Shown: positions 8,855 through 17,717 of the stretch, piece by piece
How positions within the stretch are numbered: the stretch's first letter is position 1
Layout of the letters: each line of letters opens with the position of its first letter
Source: JAAYJR01 sp964545315
Lineage (GTDB): Bacteria > Bacteroidota > Bacteroidia > Bacteroidales > Prolixibacteraceae
Length of the DNA stretch: 64,000 nucleotides
Direction of reading: 5' to 3'
Assembly: GCA_964545315.1 (NCBI GenBank)
Contig: CAZJGI010000003.1
Span: 1-64,000 of the forward strand
Notes under the pieces: model-generated
Told to the model about the DNA's origin: nothing
The model's database searches: none
Seen by the model: only the letters and a program-made list of their open reading frames with translations
Translations under genes and position numbers: made by a program

Positions 8855-10156
8855 ATGAAAAAATTTACATTTATCTTATTGTCTTTTTTTATAATGGGAC
8901 AGGCAATAGCTCAAAATTCTGAGAAGAAATGGGCTATTGGTTTAGGACCTGGCGCCTATTATAATTTGGAGCTGGAAGAGGTTGGTTTCCTTGGTGAGTT
9001 TTATATAAGCCGCTACCTCAGTCCCAGGTTTGATTTGATGTTAAAGACCGATGCAGGCTTTAATAATGATGGCGTTGACATTGTAAATCCGTTACTGAAT
9101 TTACGGTTGAAGCTTTTTAAAGAGTCTAACGCATTTCAGCCTTATCTTTTTGGTGGAGTTGGTTATTTATGGGATAACCTGGAAACGGGAGTGAATTTTG
9201 ACGCTGGTTTGGGGACAAAGATTCCAATCAGCCCTAATACCTCACTTTATCTTGAAGCAGGTTATATAAATGGCATAGAAGGCACCAGACATGAACCTGA
9301 CGGATGGCAGAAAATGACAGTAAACGATGATTTCGTCAAATTGAACGGTATAATCGAATTTGCTTTCGGAGCAGCTAAGGATTCTGATGGCGACGGTGTT
9401 CCTGACAGGAAAGATGAATGTCCTGATACACCTCCCGGAGTACAGGTTGATGAGAAGGGATGTCCACTTGACCGCGATGGTGACGGCGTTCCGGACTATC
9501 TTGATGAATGCCCCGATGTTCCCGGCGACCCAAGGTTCAAAGGCTGTCCCGACAAAGATGGTGACGGTATACCGGATCATCTGGATGATTGCCCGGATGT
9601 TCCCGGACTTGCAAAATTCAATGGCTGTCCTGATACAGATGGTGACGGCGTTCCGGATAATTTAGATAAATGTCCGAATACACCTAAAGGCTGTCCTGTT
9701 GACTCAGACGGTTGTCCGCTTGATTCAGACGGTGACGGTGTGATTGATTGTGAAGACAGATGTCCGAATGAACCAGGCCCTGCTTCTAACAATGGTTGCC
9801 CCGACTGGGAAACCCTGAGAATACCTACAATTTATTTCGACTTTGATAAAGCTGACCTTAAACCGGATGGAATATCAGAACTTGATAAACTCGTAAGCAC
9901 ATTATCCGGAAGTAAAGAATATGAAATTGAAGTAGGCGGACATACATGCGATATCGGTACAAGCCAGTATAACATGAAATTATCCGAAAGAAGAGCTCAG
10001 TCAGTCGTTAAATACCTGCTCTCAAAAGGAATTAGTAATGCTTATGTAAGTTCTAATTACTACGGGGAGGATAAACCGGCTGTTCAAAATACTTCTGTTC
10101 AGAACAGAAAATTGAACCGCAGGGTTGAATTTGAAGAAGTAAAAGTTAGAAAGTAA
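8855..10156 (+). CDS. OmpA-family outer-membrane protein with thrombospondin type-3 repeats
   Basis: The 433-residue product has a signal peptide (cleavage after about residue 19, AIAQ), then an N-terminal eight-stranded-barrel-like region (about 25-170). Next comes a linker of roughly five calcium-binding type-3 repeats (DSDGDGVPD.....CP style, about 175-320), then a C-terminal OmpA peptidoglycan-binding domain (about 325-430) with IYFDFDKADL, GHTCDIGT and NRRVEFE motifs. This is the OprF-like architecture common in Bacteroidota: it links the outer membrane to peptidoglycan, and the acidic repeats form a Ca-rigidified stalk. A terminator follows directly, so it is probably monocistronic. Confidence 0.95.
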   Translation: MKKFTFILLSFFIMGQAIAQNSEKKWAIGLGPGAYYNLELEEVGFLGEFYISRYLSPRFDLMLKTDAGFNNDGVDIVNPLLNLRLKLFKESNAFQPYLFGGVGYLWDNLETGVNFDAGLGTKIPISPNTSLYLEAGYINGIEGTRHEPDGWQKMTVNDDFVKLNGIIEFAFGAAKDSDGDGVPDRKDECPDTPPGVQVDEKGCPLDRDGDGVPDYLDECPDVPGDPRFKGCPDKDGDGIPDHLDDCPDVPGLAKFNGCPDTDGDGVPDNLDKCPNTPKGCPVDSDGCPLDSDGDGVIDCEDRCPNEPGPASNNGCPDWETLRIPTIYFDFDKADLKPDGISELDKLVSTLSGSKEYEIEVGGHTCDIGTSQYNMKLSERRAQSVVKYLLSKGISNAYVSSNYYGEDKPAVQNTSVQNRKLNRRVEFEEVKVRK

Positions 10157-10166
10157 AATATACCTA

Positions 10167-10204
10167 ATATATAAAGCTTTGCCTCAGGGCAAGGCTTTAT
10201 ATAT
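10167..10204 (+). terminator. terminator after the OmpA gene
   Basis: An inverted repeat ATAAAGCTTTGCC / GGCAAGGCTTTAT with the 4-nt loop TCAG lies 11 bp past the stop codon. The A/T-rich ends extend the stem. The T tract is weak but the placement is typical. Confidence 0.65.
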
Positions 10205-10320
10205 AAGTGACTTACTTAACAGACCATTTTTTTATTGCTAAACTTTATTAACTAAGGAAGTTTACAGAATTGATTTTTTGATAGTTTTCTTTTTAGTATT
10301 TTTAATTTAAAAAAACTTCC

Positions 10321-10363
10321 AAGGCATTGTATCATATTATTTGATACAATGCCTTGTTTTTTT
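10321..10363 (+). terminator. strong orphan terminator hairpin (possible end of a small RNA)
   Basis: A perfect 14-bp stem AAGGCATTGTATCA / TGATACAATGCCTT with a 7-nt loop is followed by GTTTTTTTG, a textbook rho-independent terminator on the plus strand. It lies 165 bp beyond the OmpA stop, after that gene's own terminator, and 185 bp before argS. Just upstream, GGAAGTTT (10256-10263) can pair with AAACTTCC (10313-10320), so the transcript it ends may itself be folded. Confidence 0.75.
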
Positions 10364-10516
10364 GTTTTCAACCGGTCTTTACAATTAATATTTATTTCCC
10401 TATTTGTAATTACCTGAACTGTAAAATGTTTTGATAAACTCTGTTTGATAATAACAACTAATCAGTGGCAGATGTGAAAATATGGATTCTTTAATCTAAA
10501 AACAAGGTGAAAATAT

Positions 10517-10524
10517 TAACTTTG
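10517..10524 (+). promoter_or_regulatory. -7 promoter element of argS
   Basis: TAACTTTG is an exact match to TAnnTTTG, followed by CC, 23 bp before the argS ATG. A -33 TTG is not evident. Confidence 0.6.
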
Positions 10525-10547
10525 CCGCTCTCTTAAAAGCTTTAATA

Positions 10548-12344
10548 ATGAGGATAGAGACGATAATTCATTCTGCAATAGCAGAAGCTTTAAAAAAACT
10601 ATATGGCCTTGACCCGGTTAAAACGTCAATTCAACTGCAAAATACCCGGAAAGATTTTGATGGGGATTTTACACTTGTAGTTTTTCCTTTTATAAAATAT
10701 TCGAAAAAAACGCCTGAAAATACAGCAACTGAAATAGGAAATTTTCTGGTATCTGGGATTGATGAAATAGATACATTTAATGTAATCAATGGTTTCCTTA
10801 ATCTTGTAATTTCTGATCACTACTGGACAAATATACTGCTCGCTGCATTTACTGAAGAAAATTATGGTATAGTCCATAATAGTGAAGAGAATTCCAAAGT
10901 TGTAATGGTTGAATATTCATCTCCAAATACCAATAAACCATTACACCTTGGACATATAAGAAATAATTTGCTTGGCTTTTCTCTTGCCGAGATACTCAAA
11001 GCAAATGGTCACAGGGTAATTAAGACAAACATTGTCAATGACAGAGGTATACATATATGTAAGTCAATGTTAGCCTGGCTTAAGTGGGGTAGGGGAAAAA
11101 CTCCTGGAAATACCGGTATAAAGGGTGACCACCTTGTAGGAGAACTTTATGTGGAGTTTGACAGACATTACAAAGCAGAAATCGAAGAATTGAAAAATCA
11201 AGGTTATTCTCAAAAAGAAGCTGAAGAGAATGCTCCCTCAATACTGGCTGCAAGAGAACTACTTCGAAAATGGGAAGCAGGAGATCCGGAAACGGTAGAT
11301 CTGTGGAAAACCATGAATAGTTGGGTATATGAAGGTTTTGATAATACTTACAATAAACTGGGTGTTGATTTTGATAAGATTTATTATGAATCAGAAACTT
11401 ACCTTGTTGGGAAAGATGAGGTACTTAAAGGTGTTGAAAACGGGATTTTTTATGTTAAGGAAGATGGGTCTGTTTGGGCCGATATGACAGATAACAACCT
11501 TGATCATAAACTTCTTTTGCGCAGTGACGGTACTTCTGTATATATGACACAGGATATTGGCACTGCTAAAATGCGTTTTAATGATTATCATATCGATAAA
11601 ATGATTTATGTTGTCGGCAATGAGCAAAATTATCATTTTGAAGTTTTGTCAGTATTATTGGATAAGCTTGGTTTCGAATGGGGCCGTGACCTGTACCATT
11701 TTTCCTATGGGATGGTAGAACTTCCATCCGGCAAAATGAAATCAAGGGAAGGGACAGTTGTAGATGCTGATGATCTTATAGAAGAGATGGTCAACGTTGC
11801 CAGGGAAATGTCTCAACAATTGGGAAAACTTGAACTCCTTTCTCCGGAAGAAGCTGAGAGAAATTATGAAATCATTGCTATGGGAGCATTAAAATATTTT
11901 ATCCTGAAAGTTGATCCTAAGAAGAATATGCTTTTCAATCCTGAAGAATCAATAGATTTTAATGGTAACACAGGTACCTTTATTCAATATACTTATGCCC
12001 GTATACAGTCAGTGTTAAGGAAAGCAATTGAGGAAAATATTACTGCCGGAACAGACATTAAATATCATTCAGGATTATCAAAAAAGGAAAGAGATTTGAT
12101 TAAACGAATTTCAGTCTTCCCTGACACTGTAAAAGAAGCCGGGGAAGGATACAGTCCCGCATTGATTGCAAATTATTGCTATGAACTGGTTAAAGAATTT
12201 AATCAGTTTTATCAGGACCATTCAATTCTCAGGGAAACTGATGAGGTAAAACGCAGTCTTAGACTTTTGTTATCCTCAGCTACCGGAAAAATTATAAAGA
12301 GAAGTATGCATTTACTCGGTATTGAAGTGCCCGAAAGAATGTAA
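10548..12344 (+). CDS. argS: arginyl-tRNA synthetase
   Basis: 598 residues; charges tRNA-Arg with arginine in the cytoplasm. The order is an N-terminal Add-1 domain (about 1-110), then a class I catalytic core with HLGH at residues 133-136 (HIGH motif) in SSPNTNKPLHLGHIRNN. The KMSKS-equivalent KMKSR is at 396-400. The C-terminal helical DALR anticodon-binding domain covers about 480-598 and ends in LLGIEVPERM, as in most bacterial ArgRS. Length is normal for Bacteroidota. It has its own promoter element upstream and a hairpin terminator directly after the stop, so it is probably a single-gene unit. Confidence 0.98.
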   Translation: MRIETIIHSAIAEALKKLYGLDPVKTSIQLQNTRKDFDGDFTLVVFPFIKYSKKTPENTATEIGNFLVSGIDEIDTFNVINGFLNLVISDHYWTNILLAAFTEENYGIVHNSEENSKVVMVEYSSPNTNKPLHLGHIRNNLLGFSLAEILKANGHRVIKTNIVNDRGIHICKSMLAWLKWGRGKTPGNTGIKGDHLVGELYVEFDRHYKAEIEELKNQGYSQKEAEENAPSILAARELLRKWEAGDPETVDLWKTMNSWVYEGFDNTYNKLGVDFDKIYYESETYLVGKDEVLKGVENGIFYVKEDGSVWADMTDNNLDHKLLLRSDGTSVYMTQDIGTAKMRFNDYHIDKMIYVVGNEQNYHFEVLSVLLDKLGFEWGRDLYHFSYGMVELPSGKMKSREGTVVDADDLIEEMVNVAREMSQQLGKLELLSPEEAERNYEIIAMGALKYFILKVDPKKNMLFNPEESIDFNGNTGTFIQYTYARIQSVLRKAIEENITAGTDIKYHSGLSKKERDLIKRISVFPDTVKEAGEGYSPALIANYCYELVKEFNQFYQDHSILRETDEVKRSLRLLLSSATGKIIKRSMHLLGIEVPERM

Positions 12345-12368
12345 AAGGGGCAAGGAACCCCTTTTAGA
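12343..12368 (+). terminator. terminator after argS
   Basis: AAAAGGGG (12343-12350) and CCCCTTTT (12358-12365) form an 8-bp stem with a 7-nt loop, starting at the argS stop codon. Only a short T stretch, inside the right arm, is present. Confidence 0.65.
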
Positions 12369-12551
12369 ATTTATTAGAATAACTGATCTAATGGTTGTAG
12401 AAAATCACCTTCTTTTTTTAATATTCCTTTTTTAGAAGAAAAGTAACCTCATATTTAATTATTTTATAAGTTTATCCCCCAATATTTTGCAGTGGACCAT
12501 TAATCGTATTTTTGACCAGCTGATTCATATAATTCTTATTTTAAAAAATTA

Positions 12552-12592
12552 AGGGTTACCTTTTTAATTTTTGTTGAACTTTATTATAGTAT
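12552..12592 (+). promoter_or_regulatory. shared promoter-like motif upstream of the sigma gene (copy 1)
   Basis: AGGGTTACCTTTTTAATT at 12552-12569 is identical over 18 bp to 17641-17658, upstream of the double-Gly peptide gene. In an ungapped alignment further matches follow: GAA at 12576-12578 and ATAG.AT at 12586-12592. The motif ends 4 bp before the sigma ATG. Conservation in two spaced blocks is what a dedicated sigma-factor promoter would show, and autoregulation by this ECF-type sigma is the simplest reading. That reading is inference. No TAnnTTTG element is seen here. Confidence 0.6.
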
Positions 12593-12595
12593 AAT

Positions 12596-13183
12596 ATGAA
12601 AAGTTACAGTGATGAACAAATTCTTAAAGGGATATTAAGACATGATAACCTTATATTGCAATACATATATAAACAATATTACTACAAAGTTAATTACTTT
12701 ATTAAGAAAAACAGTGGTAATGAAGAGGATGCATCTGATATCTTTCAGGAAGCGATCATTGTAATATACAGGAAATTGAAAGAAAATGATTTAATCTTTC
12801 AAAATAGTTCTTTTCAGGGTTATCTTTTTTCTGTTTGCAGGTTCTTATGGTTGAAACAATTGAAGAGAAGGCGTGACGAAAAGGAAAAAATAGAGGAGAC
12901 TATACCTTTTCAGGAAGATTTATATGATGATAATCTGATTACCATAATAGAAAAAAATGAAAAGTATGGCCTCTACCAGAAACATTTTAACAATCTCAGT
13001 ACGGATTGTCAAAAATTATTACAGTTGTTTTTTGAAAAAGTACCTCTTAAAGAGATAGCTAATATAATGGGATACAAGGGAGAGAAATATGCAAAAAAGA
13101 GAAAGTATATATGTAAGGAAATATTAATAAACAGAATAAAACAGGATTCGGAATTTAAAAAAATAATTGAAGATGATACATAA
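12596..13183 (+). CDS. divergent ECF-type sigma-70 family factor
   Basis: 195 residues. Region 2 covers about residues 20-95, with the acidic DASDIFQEAIIVIYRKL helix and a FQGYLFSVCRFLWLKQLKRRRDE segment. Region 4 covers about 125-180, with a helix-turn-helix in PLKEIANIMGYKGEKYAKKRKY. The charged Lys-rich C-terminus is unusual. The ATG at 12596 is preferred because the shared motif lies just upstream. Its 3' end overlaps the next gene (TPR membrane protein), a layout typical of sigma/anti-sigma pairs. The motif shared with the peptide gene at 17.7 kb suggests both are targets of this factor; direct regulation is not shown by sequence alone. Confidence 0.92.
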   Translation: MKSYSDEQILKGILRHDNLILQYIYKQYYYKVNYFIKKNSGNEEDASDIFQEAIIVIYRKLKENDLIFQNSSFQGYLFSVCRFLWLKQLKRRRDEKEKIEETIPFQEDLYDDNLITIIEKNEKYGLYQKHFNNLSTDCQKLLQLFFEKVPLKEIANIMGYKGEKYAKKRKYICKEILINRIKQDSEFKKIIEDDT

Positions 13184-14663
13184 AATTAAACAAATTGAAT
13201 GGATCGGAAAACACCAGATGAGCAAAATCAACGGTCATCAGAAGCCCCAAATTGATGATATGGTCCATAAAGAAAGTAAATCGAAAGAAGATATTATTTT
13301 AGAAAAGGAGATTCAAGATGCATTAAGTGAGGCTGATATAATAAAATTACGGAAAGAGCTTAATAAAATTGTAAAACCTGTTGAAAAGAATAAAGGCTAT
13401 TTTGAATTACTTGATGATTTCACAACTATCGATGAGTTAAGTTTAAGTGTACCCCCGGACGAATTACTCGATATTTACGATTCCCTACCCAAAGTCCACA
13501 TTTACCAACATCAAATTTCAAAAAAAGAAAATACTCATCAATTTTACAAACAACAAATGATACAGGAATTATTTGAAGAGTTTGATGAGGATTTCTTTGA
13601 CTGTGAACTGGATGGACTCGAGGATGCCTTACTGGAAAAAGATATTTTAGAGCTCCGCAAAAAGCTAAATATGATTTCAAAGGCGGAATCAGTCCAATTC
13701 TCCTCAAAAGAAATTGAACAATATGTTACAGGAGAGATGAAGTCTGGAGAAAAAGAACATTTTATACATGAGCTTTCTGTTAACAATGCTCTAAAACGTG
13801 AAGCTGAATTGTACGATGAAGTTAATAAAGCTGTTGAGGAACTTGACATTAACAACCTCCGACAAAAATTGTCTAAAATTATGAATGCTGAAACATCCTG
13901 GAATGTATCCGGAAAAAGTATAGAAGAATATATTGAAGGAGAGATTAAAGGTAAGCAACTTACAGAATTCGAAGCTGAATATAATCAAAATACAGACCTT
14001 AAAGCTGAGGTTAATTTGAGAAGAGAAGTAGATGAAGCTATCGGTGAAAGAGATATAATTATATTAAAAGAAAAATTAAGTAATATTCATAAAGAATCAC
14101 AAACTAAAGATGTTAAATCAATTGTACCAGAACATAAGCTGAATAATTTTTACTGGGTGAAAGTAAGTGTTGCTGTTGCTATAATTATTTTTGTGTTTTC
14201 CGGTCTCGTGAATTATGGATTTTATGGCACTGACAGGGCATATGAAACTTACTATAATGCACCTGAATGGTCACATCACAGGTCTGTTGAAGGAGAGCAG
14301 GATTATTTTTCTGAAGCAAGTGAATATTTTGCTAAAGGTGATTATCATAATGCTGTCAGGCTTTACGATGAAGCTTTAAAGGAAAGCAAAGAACAATTTG
14401 TATATCATTTTTATAAGGGTGCCAGTCTGCAGAGTTTGAATCAATATCAAGACGCAATTAATGAATATGAAAGGGTTATCAGGCACGGTGATAATATTTT
14501 TATTGAAGATGCTGAATGGTATAGAAGTTTATGCTTTTTGAAGATGAAAAATTTTGCTAAAGCCAGAGAGCACTTAGTATTTATTGTTAACAAAAACGGA
14601 TACTATTCGCAAAATGCCAAAGCTATATTGCGCAAGTTAAAATACTCGTTCAGAAAAGGTTAG
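13173..14663 (+). CDS. membrane TPR protein with internal repeats, candidate anti-sigma partner
   Basis: About 496 residues from the ATG at 13173, which overlaps the sigma gene end by 11 bp; a TTG six bases earlier is possible. The cytoplasmic N-terminal part (about 1-320) carries four copies of a helix motif like ALxExDIxxLRxKLxxI, near residues 45, 155, 225 and 295. It also has two copies of a module starting IExYxxGE and ending in a run of Leu/Glu, reminiscent of the zinc-less N-terminal domains of Bacteroidota anti-sigma factors. One membrane helix follows (about 325-347, VKVSVAVAIIIFVFSGLV), then an exported part with about three TPRs (370-490). This topology suits passing an external signal to the sigma factor; the anti-sigma role is inferred. 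Confidence 0.85.
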   Translation: MIHKIKQIEWIGKHQMSKINGHQKPQIDDMVHKESKSKEDIILEKEIQDALSEADIIKLRKELNKIVKPVEKNKGYFELLDDFTTIDELSLSVPPDELLDIYDSLPKVHIYQHQISKKENTHQFYKQQMIQELFEEFDEDFFDCELDGLEDALLEKDILELRKKLNMISKAESVQFSSKEIEQYVTGEMKSGEKEHFIHELSVNNALKREAELYDEVNKAVEELDINNLRQKLSKIMNAETSWNVSGKSIEEYIEGEIKGKQLTEFEAEYNQNTDLKAEVNLRREVDEAIGERDIIILKEKLSNIHKESQTKDVKSIVPEHKLNNFYWVKVSVAVAIIIFVFSGLVNYGFYGTDRAYETYYNAPEWSHHRSVEGEQDYFSEASEYFAKGDYHNAVRLYDEALKESKEQFVYHFYKGASLQSLNQYQDAINEYERVIRHGDNIFIEDAEWYRSLCFLKMKNFAKAREHLVFIVNKNGYYSQNAKAILRKLKYSFRKG

Positions 14664-14734
14664 GAATTTATACATTAAGCTTGGATTACACATTCTTTTT
14701 TCGTCGTTCTTTCATATAAGTTGATGTTGTAGCA

Positions 14735-17584
14735 TTAAGGTTGATTTTTTTGTTTTTTCATCTTAATGAGCTGATCTGTCATTATCCCTATAAATGAAAA
14801 TGTCAGTATTATGAAAAAATAGAAATCATAGCTTCTGAAAAGAGGAATATGATTACCTATACTCACATATCCTATCCAGTAATGTGGATGTGCCATATGA
14901 GGATTAGCATTTTCCAGATACTCTATTTTTGCGAGATTCATTGCTACATCTGTGGCTTTACCTTTCTTCAGGTTTTTATAAAAAGAGTGCATGATTTTTG
15001 TACCTGCGTTATCTTCTGCCTCCCACAAAGTCATTATAATTGACGGGCAACCTGCATAAATAAATCCACGTGCAAGGCTTATAATACCTTCCCCCTTCTT
15101 TAGTTTACCTGATCCTGTATTACAGGCGCTTAAAACTGTAAGCCTGGCCTTCATATCCAGATTATAAATATCACCTATAGTAAGCCAGCCATCATTCTCC
15201 TGTTCTTTATTATGGTCCTGACTGAAAGCAAAGCATGAAAAGGCTGGTAATGAATCATTTATAAATGCATGCATAGCCAAATGTAAGATGTCATAAGACT
15301 TATAATTCTTTCTGAAATTTGATTCGGTTGCATTACTTCCTATAAATATTTTTGAATCAACATATCTTGAAATTAATTCCACCTCTCTCTTTGTACCATG
15401 TAATTTTTTAAGGGTATAAACATCATCTTGAAATGTAATTGATTCATTATTGTATTCAGGTGCAAATGCAAGCATTTTCGTTTTCCCGTTTTTTTTCAAA
15501 CGATAATAATCATTGAAGAGCAGGTTCGCAGAATATCCGTAATTAATGATGTTTTTCCTGGTTAGATATGAAAGTCTGTTAAATTGAATTTGCTCAGTAG
15601 TATCCGGAAATTCTCTTAAAAGCGCATCAAATGGTATATAATTTAAGATTCCGTCGGCTATAACAGTTATTTTTTTGTTATTAATATCATTTTCAAATGG
15701 GTAAATTAAAGTTTGATAAAGATCATAAGCTTCAGAGCAATATTTCTTTGAGTCCGCATTACTGATGAACATAAAATCAGGTCTGGATAAAAAATCATAT
15801 ATACTTTGAACGGTTTGGTTAAATTGGTTAGTAACTGGTAGCTTAAAGAATTTTATGTAACTATTTGAAATACAAAACGAATATAGTTCTGTATTTTCAT
15901 CTGATGTATTTAGAACATATTCCAGTATCACTTCTTCCTTTTTTAATAATTGCTGTATATCTGAGATTTTGAGTGTTGCTCCTGAATATTTCATAGTGTA
16001 ATATTCAGGATAATTTTTTTCAAGATAATGGTTTAATTCATCTCTCTGTTTTTTAAGTTGAAAAATCAGCGAATCCAAATATTGTTTTTCCGGTAATTCT
16101 GTAATATCCGAAAAGGAGGCATCAAATAATTTTTCATTATAGCTTGTGATGCTGTAATTCAGTTTTTTTTCAAGTTCTATTAGGCTGTCAGGTATAAGGC
16201 TACTGCTCTTAGCAAATTGATCGATCAGGTTGTCAAATACCGAACTGGCTTTTAACCTTTCAGCATTTTCAAAAGCAAATTCTGCTGCCTTCATATCTCC
16301 TGATATTTCATATGCAATATAGGCTGTTTTTATTATTTTATAAAAAGAGGACATCTCAAGCTCACTGAGCTGCATCTTGTCATTATCAGAATAAATTTCT
16401 TTACGTGCCCTTTGTATCAAATCAGACGTTAACTTATAATAATACAGCGATTTATCAATCAATATTTTTTGCTCATTGATACTGTCGGCTGAGGCTGTTT
16501 CATATAAGAGGAAATATGCATCTGCAATACTTTTTAAAATGTCAAGGCTGTGTGTCAGGGAGATTACTGGACTTTTATCCTCATTTGATCTTATTGAATC
16601 GGTGCTTTCAAAATGAAGGGCTTTCAATCCTTCTAAATAACTATTAATTGATCTCCTCAGGTTTTGTGATTTTTTTATACGAAATGTCTCAATATCCCTG
16701 GTTTCCATACTAATATTTTCATAATAAATGCCAAGGGTTTTATAAAATAATGAGGCTGTAATGCCATGAGTAATATTATTTTCATCAACAAACGTTTTGA
16801 CATCATTAAGAACTTCATAAGCCTCATCAAAATTATTATTTGCAATTAAAAAAGAGGCGAAATTCAAATATTCGAAAACTACATTCAGATCATTTTGGGA
16901 ATATAATTTTTTTGCATAGTCAATTGCTTTTTTAAAGCTTTTATAAGCTTCCTCATATTTATTTAGCACTTGATAAACAGCAGCTTGCAGACTAAGAAAA
17001 TACAAATTTGTTTCCGTTTGGGCAAATGGGATATATTCTGAAATAATTCCTAATGCCTTATCGTAATTACCAAGTTCGTAGTGAATATTTGCAATGCTGT
17101 ATTGAATATCGGCAACGCCGGAATAATTTATTTCTTTTCTGCTTAAAAAGATTTCTGCAGCACGTTCATAATACTCCAGGGCCGTACCATAATTATATTT
17201 GTTATAGTATACATTACCAATGTTGTTATACAACCGGGCTATCGCTAATTCATTTAAGAGGGTATCCTCCATATAAGATTTCTCAGTTAGTAAAAAATAT
17301 TCTATGGCATTATCCAATTGCCCAAGGTTCCTGTAGGTTACACCCAGTGCATTGTATACACTCCTTAAATTGAACTGATTATCCTGATAAATCCTGCTTC
17401 CCGCTTCAAATGCATGTTTAAATGAATCAAGAGCCTGGGTGTAATCGCCGGTGGAATATAATTTCAACCCCGAATCATAACAACTTTTCATTCTTATACT
17501 GTCTCGCAAAAAATTTGTATTGTCTGCATATACTGTTGTGTATGAAAAGATTGTCAGAAAAAGTATTTTATAAAGTACGTCCAT
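14735..17584 (-). CDS. secreted TPR-CHAT protein (caspase-like protease)
   Basis: The 949-residue product has an N-terminal signal peptide (about 1-20, VYA). An array of about 8-9 tetratricopeptide repeats (25-450) is followed by a helical linker (to about 580) and a C-terminal CHAT domain (about 630-905). That domain has the caspase-type dyad His772 (HLAMHAF) and Cys821 (LSACNTGSG), so it should be catalytically competent. A hydrophobic segment near 915-935 and a Lys-rich tail suggest C-terminal membrane anchoring with the enzyme outside the cytoplasm. It converges on the TPR membrane gene and diverges from the peptide gene, sharing the upstream region. CHAT domains act as proteases in several bacterial systems; the substrate here is unknown. 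The adjacent peptide and the repeat protein are candidates. Confidence 0.93.
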   Translation of the reverse strand: MDVLYKILFLTIFSYTTVYADNTNFLRDSIRMKSCYDSGLKLYSTGDYTQALDSFKHAFEAGSRIYQDNQFNLRSVYNALGVTYRNLGQLDNAIEYFLLTEKSYMEDTLLNELAIARLYNNIGNVYYNKYNYGTALEYYERAAEIFLSRKEINYSGVADIQYSIANIHYELGNYDKALGIISEYIPFAQTETNLYFLSLQAAVYQVLNKYEEAYKSFKKAIDYAKKLYSQNDLNVVFEYLNFASFLIANNNFDEAYEVLNDVKTFVDENNITHGITASLFYKTLGIYYENISMETRDIETFRIKKSQNLRRSINSYLEGLKALHFESTDSIRSNEDKSPVISLTHSLDILKSIADAYFLLYETASADSINEQKILIDKSLYYYKLTSDLIQRARKEIYSDNDKMQLSELEMSSFYKIIKTAYIAYEISGDMKAAEFAFENAERLKASSVFDNLIDQFAKSSSLIPDSLIELEKKLNYSITSYNEKLFDASFSDITELPEKQYLDSLIFQLKKQRDELNHYLEKNYPEYYTMKYSGATLKISDIQQLLKKEEVILEYVLNTSDENTELYSFCISNSYIKFFKLPVTNQFNQTVQSIYDFLSRPDFMFISNADSKKYCSEAYDLYQTLIYPFENDINNKKITVIADGILNYIPFDALLREFPDTTEQIQFNRLSYLTRKNIINYGYSANLLFNDYYRLKKNGKTKMLAFAPEYNNESITFQDDVYTLKKLHGTKREVELISRYVDSKIFIGSNATESNFRKNYKSYDILHLAMHAFINDSLPAFSCFAFSQDHNKEQENDGWLTIGDIYNLDMKARLTVLSACNTGSGKLKKGEGIISLARGFIYAGCPSIIMTLWEAEDNAGTKIMHSFYKNLKKGKATDVAMNLAKIEYLENANPHMAHPHYWIGYVSIGNHIPLFRSYDFYFFIILTFSFIGIMTDQLIKMKKQKNQP

Positions 17585-17640
17585 AAATACCGAATAATTT
17601 GGGTGCCAAATTACACGATTTTAATATTTTTTCCAATAAG

Positions 17641-17681
17641 AGGGTTACCTTTTTAATTATTTTAGAATTACTTAATAGAAT
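17641..17681 (+). promoter_or_regulatory. shared promoter-like motif upstream of the peptide gene (copy 2)
   Basis: AGGGTTACCTTTTTAATT at 17641-17658 is identical to 12552-12569. The ungapped continuation keeps GAA (17665-17667) and ATAG.AT (17675-17681) in the same register. The peptide ATG at 17718 lies 36 bp beyond, which leaves room for a normal 5' leader. The motif is oriented toward the peptide gene, away from the CHAT gene. Confidence 0.6.
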
Positions 17682-17717
17682 GTGTATTTCAAAATTAATG
17701 TATTAAATTTCAAACTA

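Noticed and set aside
12441..12460. Possible third copy of the shared motif (GTAACCT....TTAATT)
   Set aside because: Only a partial match with different spacing, in an AT-rich gap; not convincing without more examples.
17682..17717. GTG start extending the double-Gly peptide by 12 residues
   Set aside because: It would begin right at the end of the promoter-like motif; the ATG at 17718 leaves a normal leader and begins a typical basic leader peptide.
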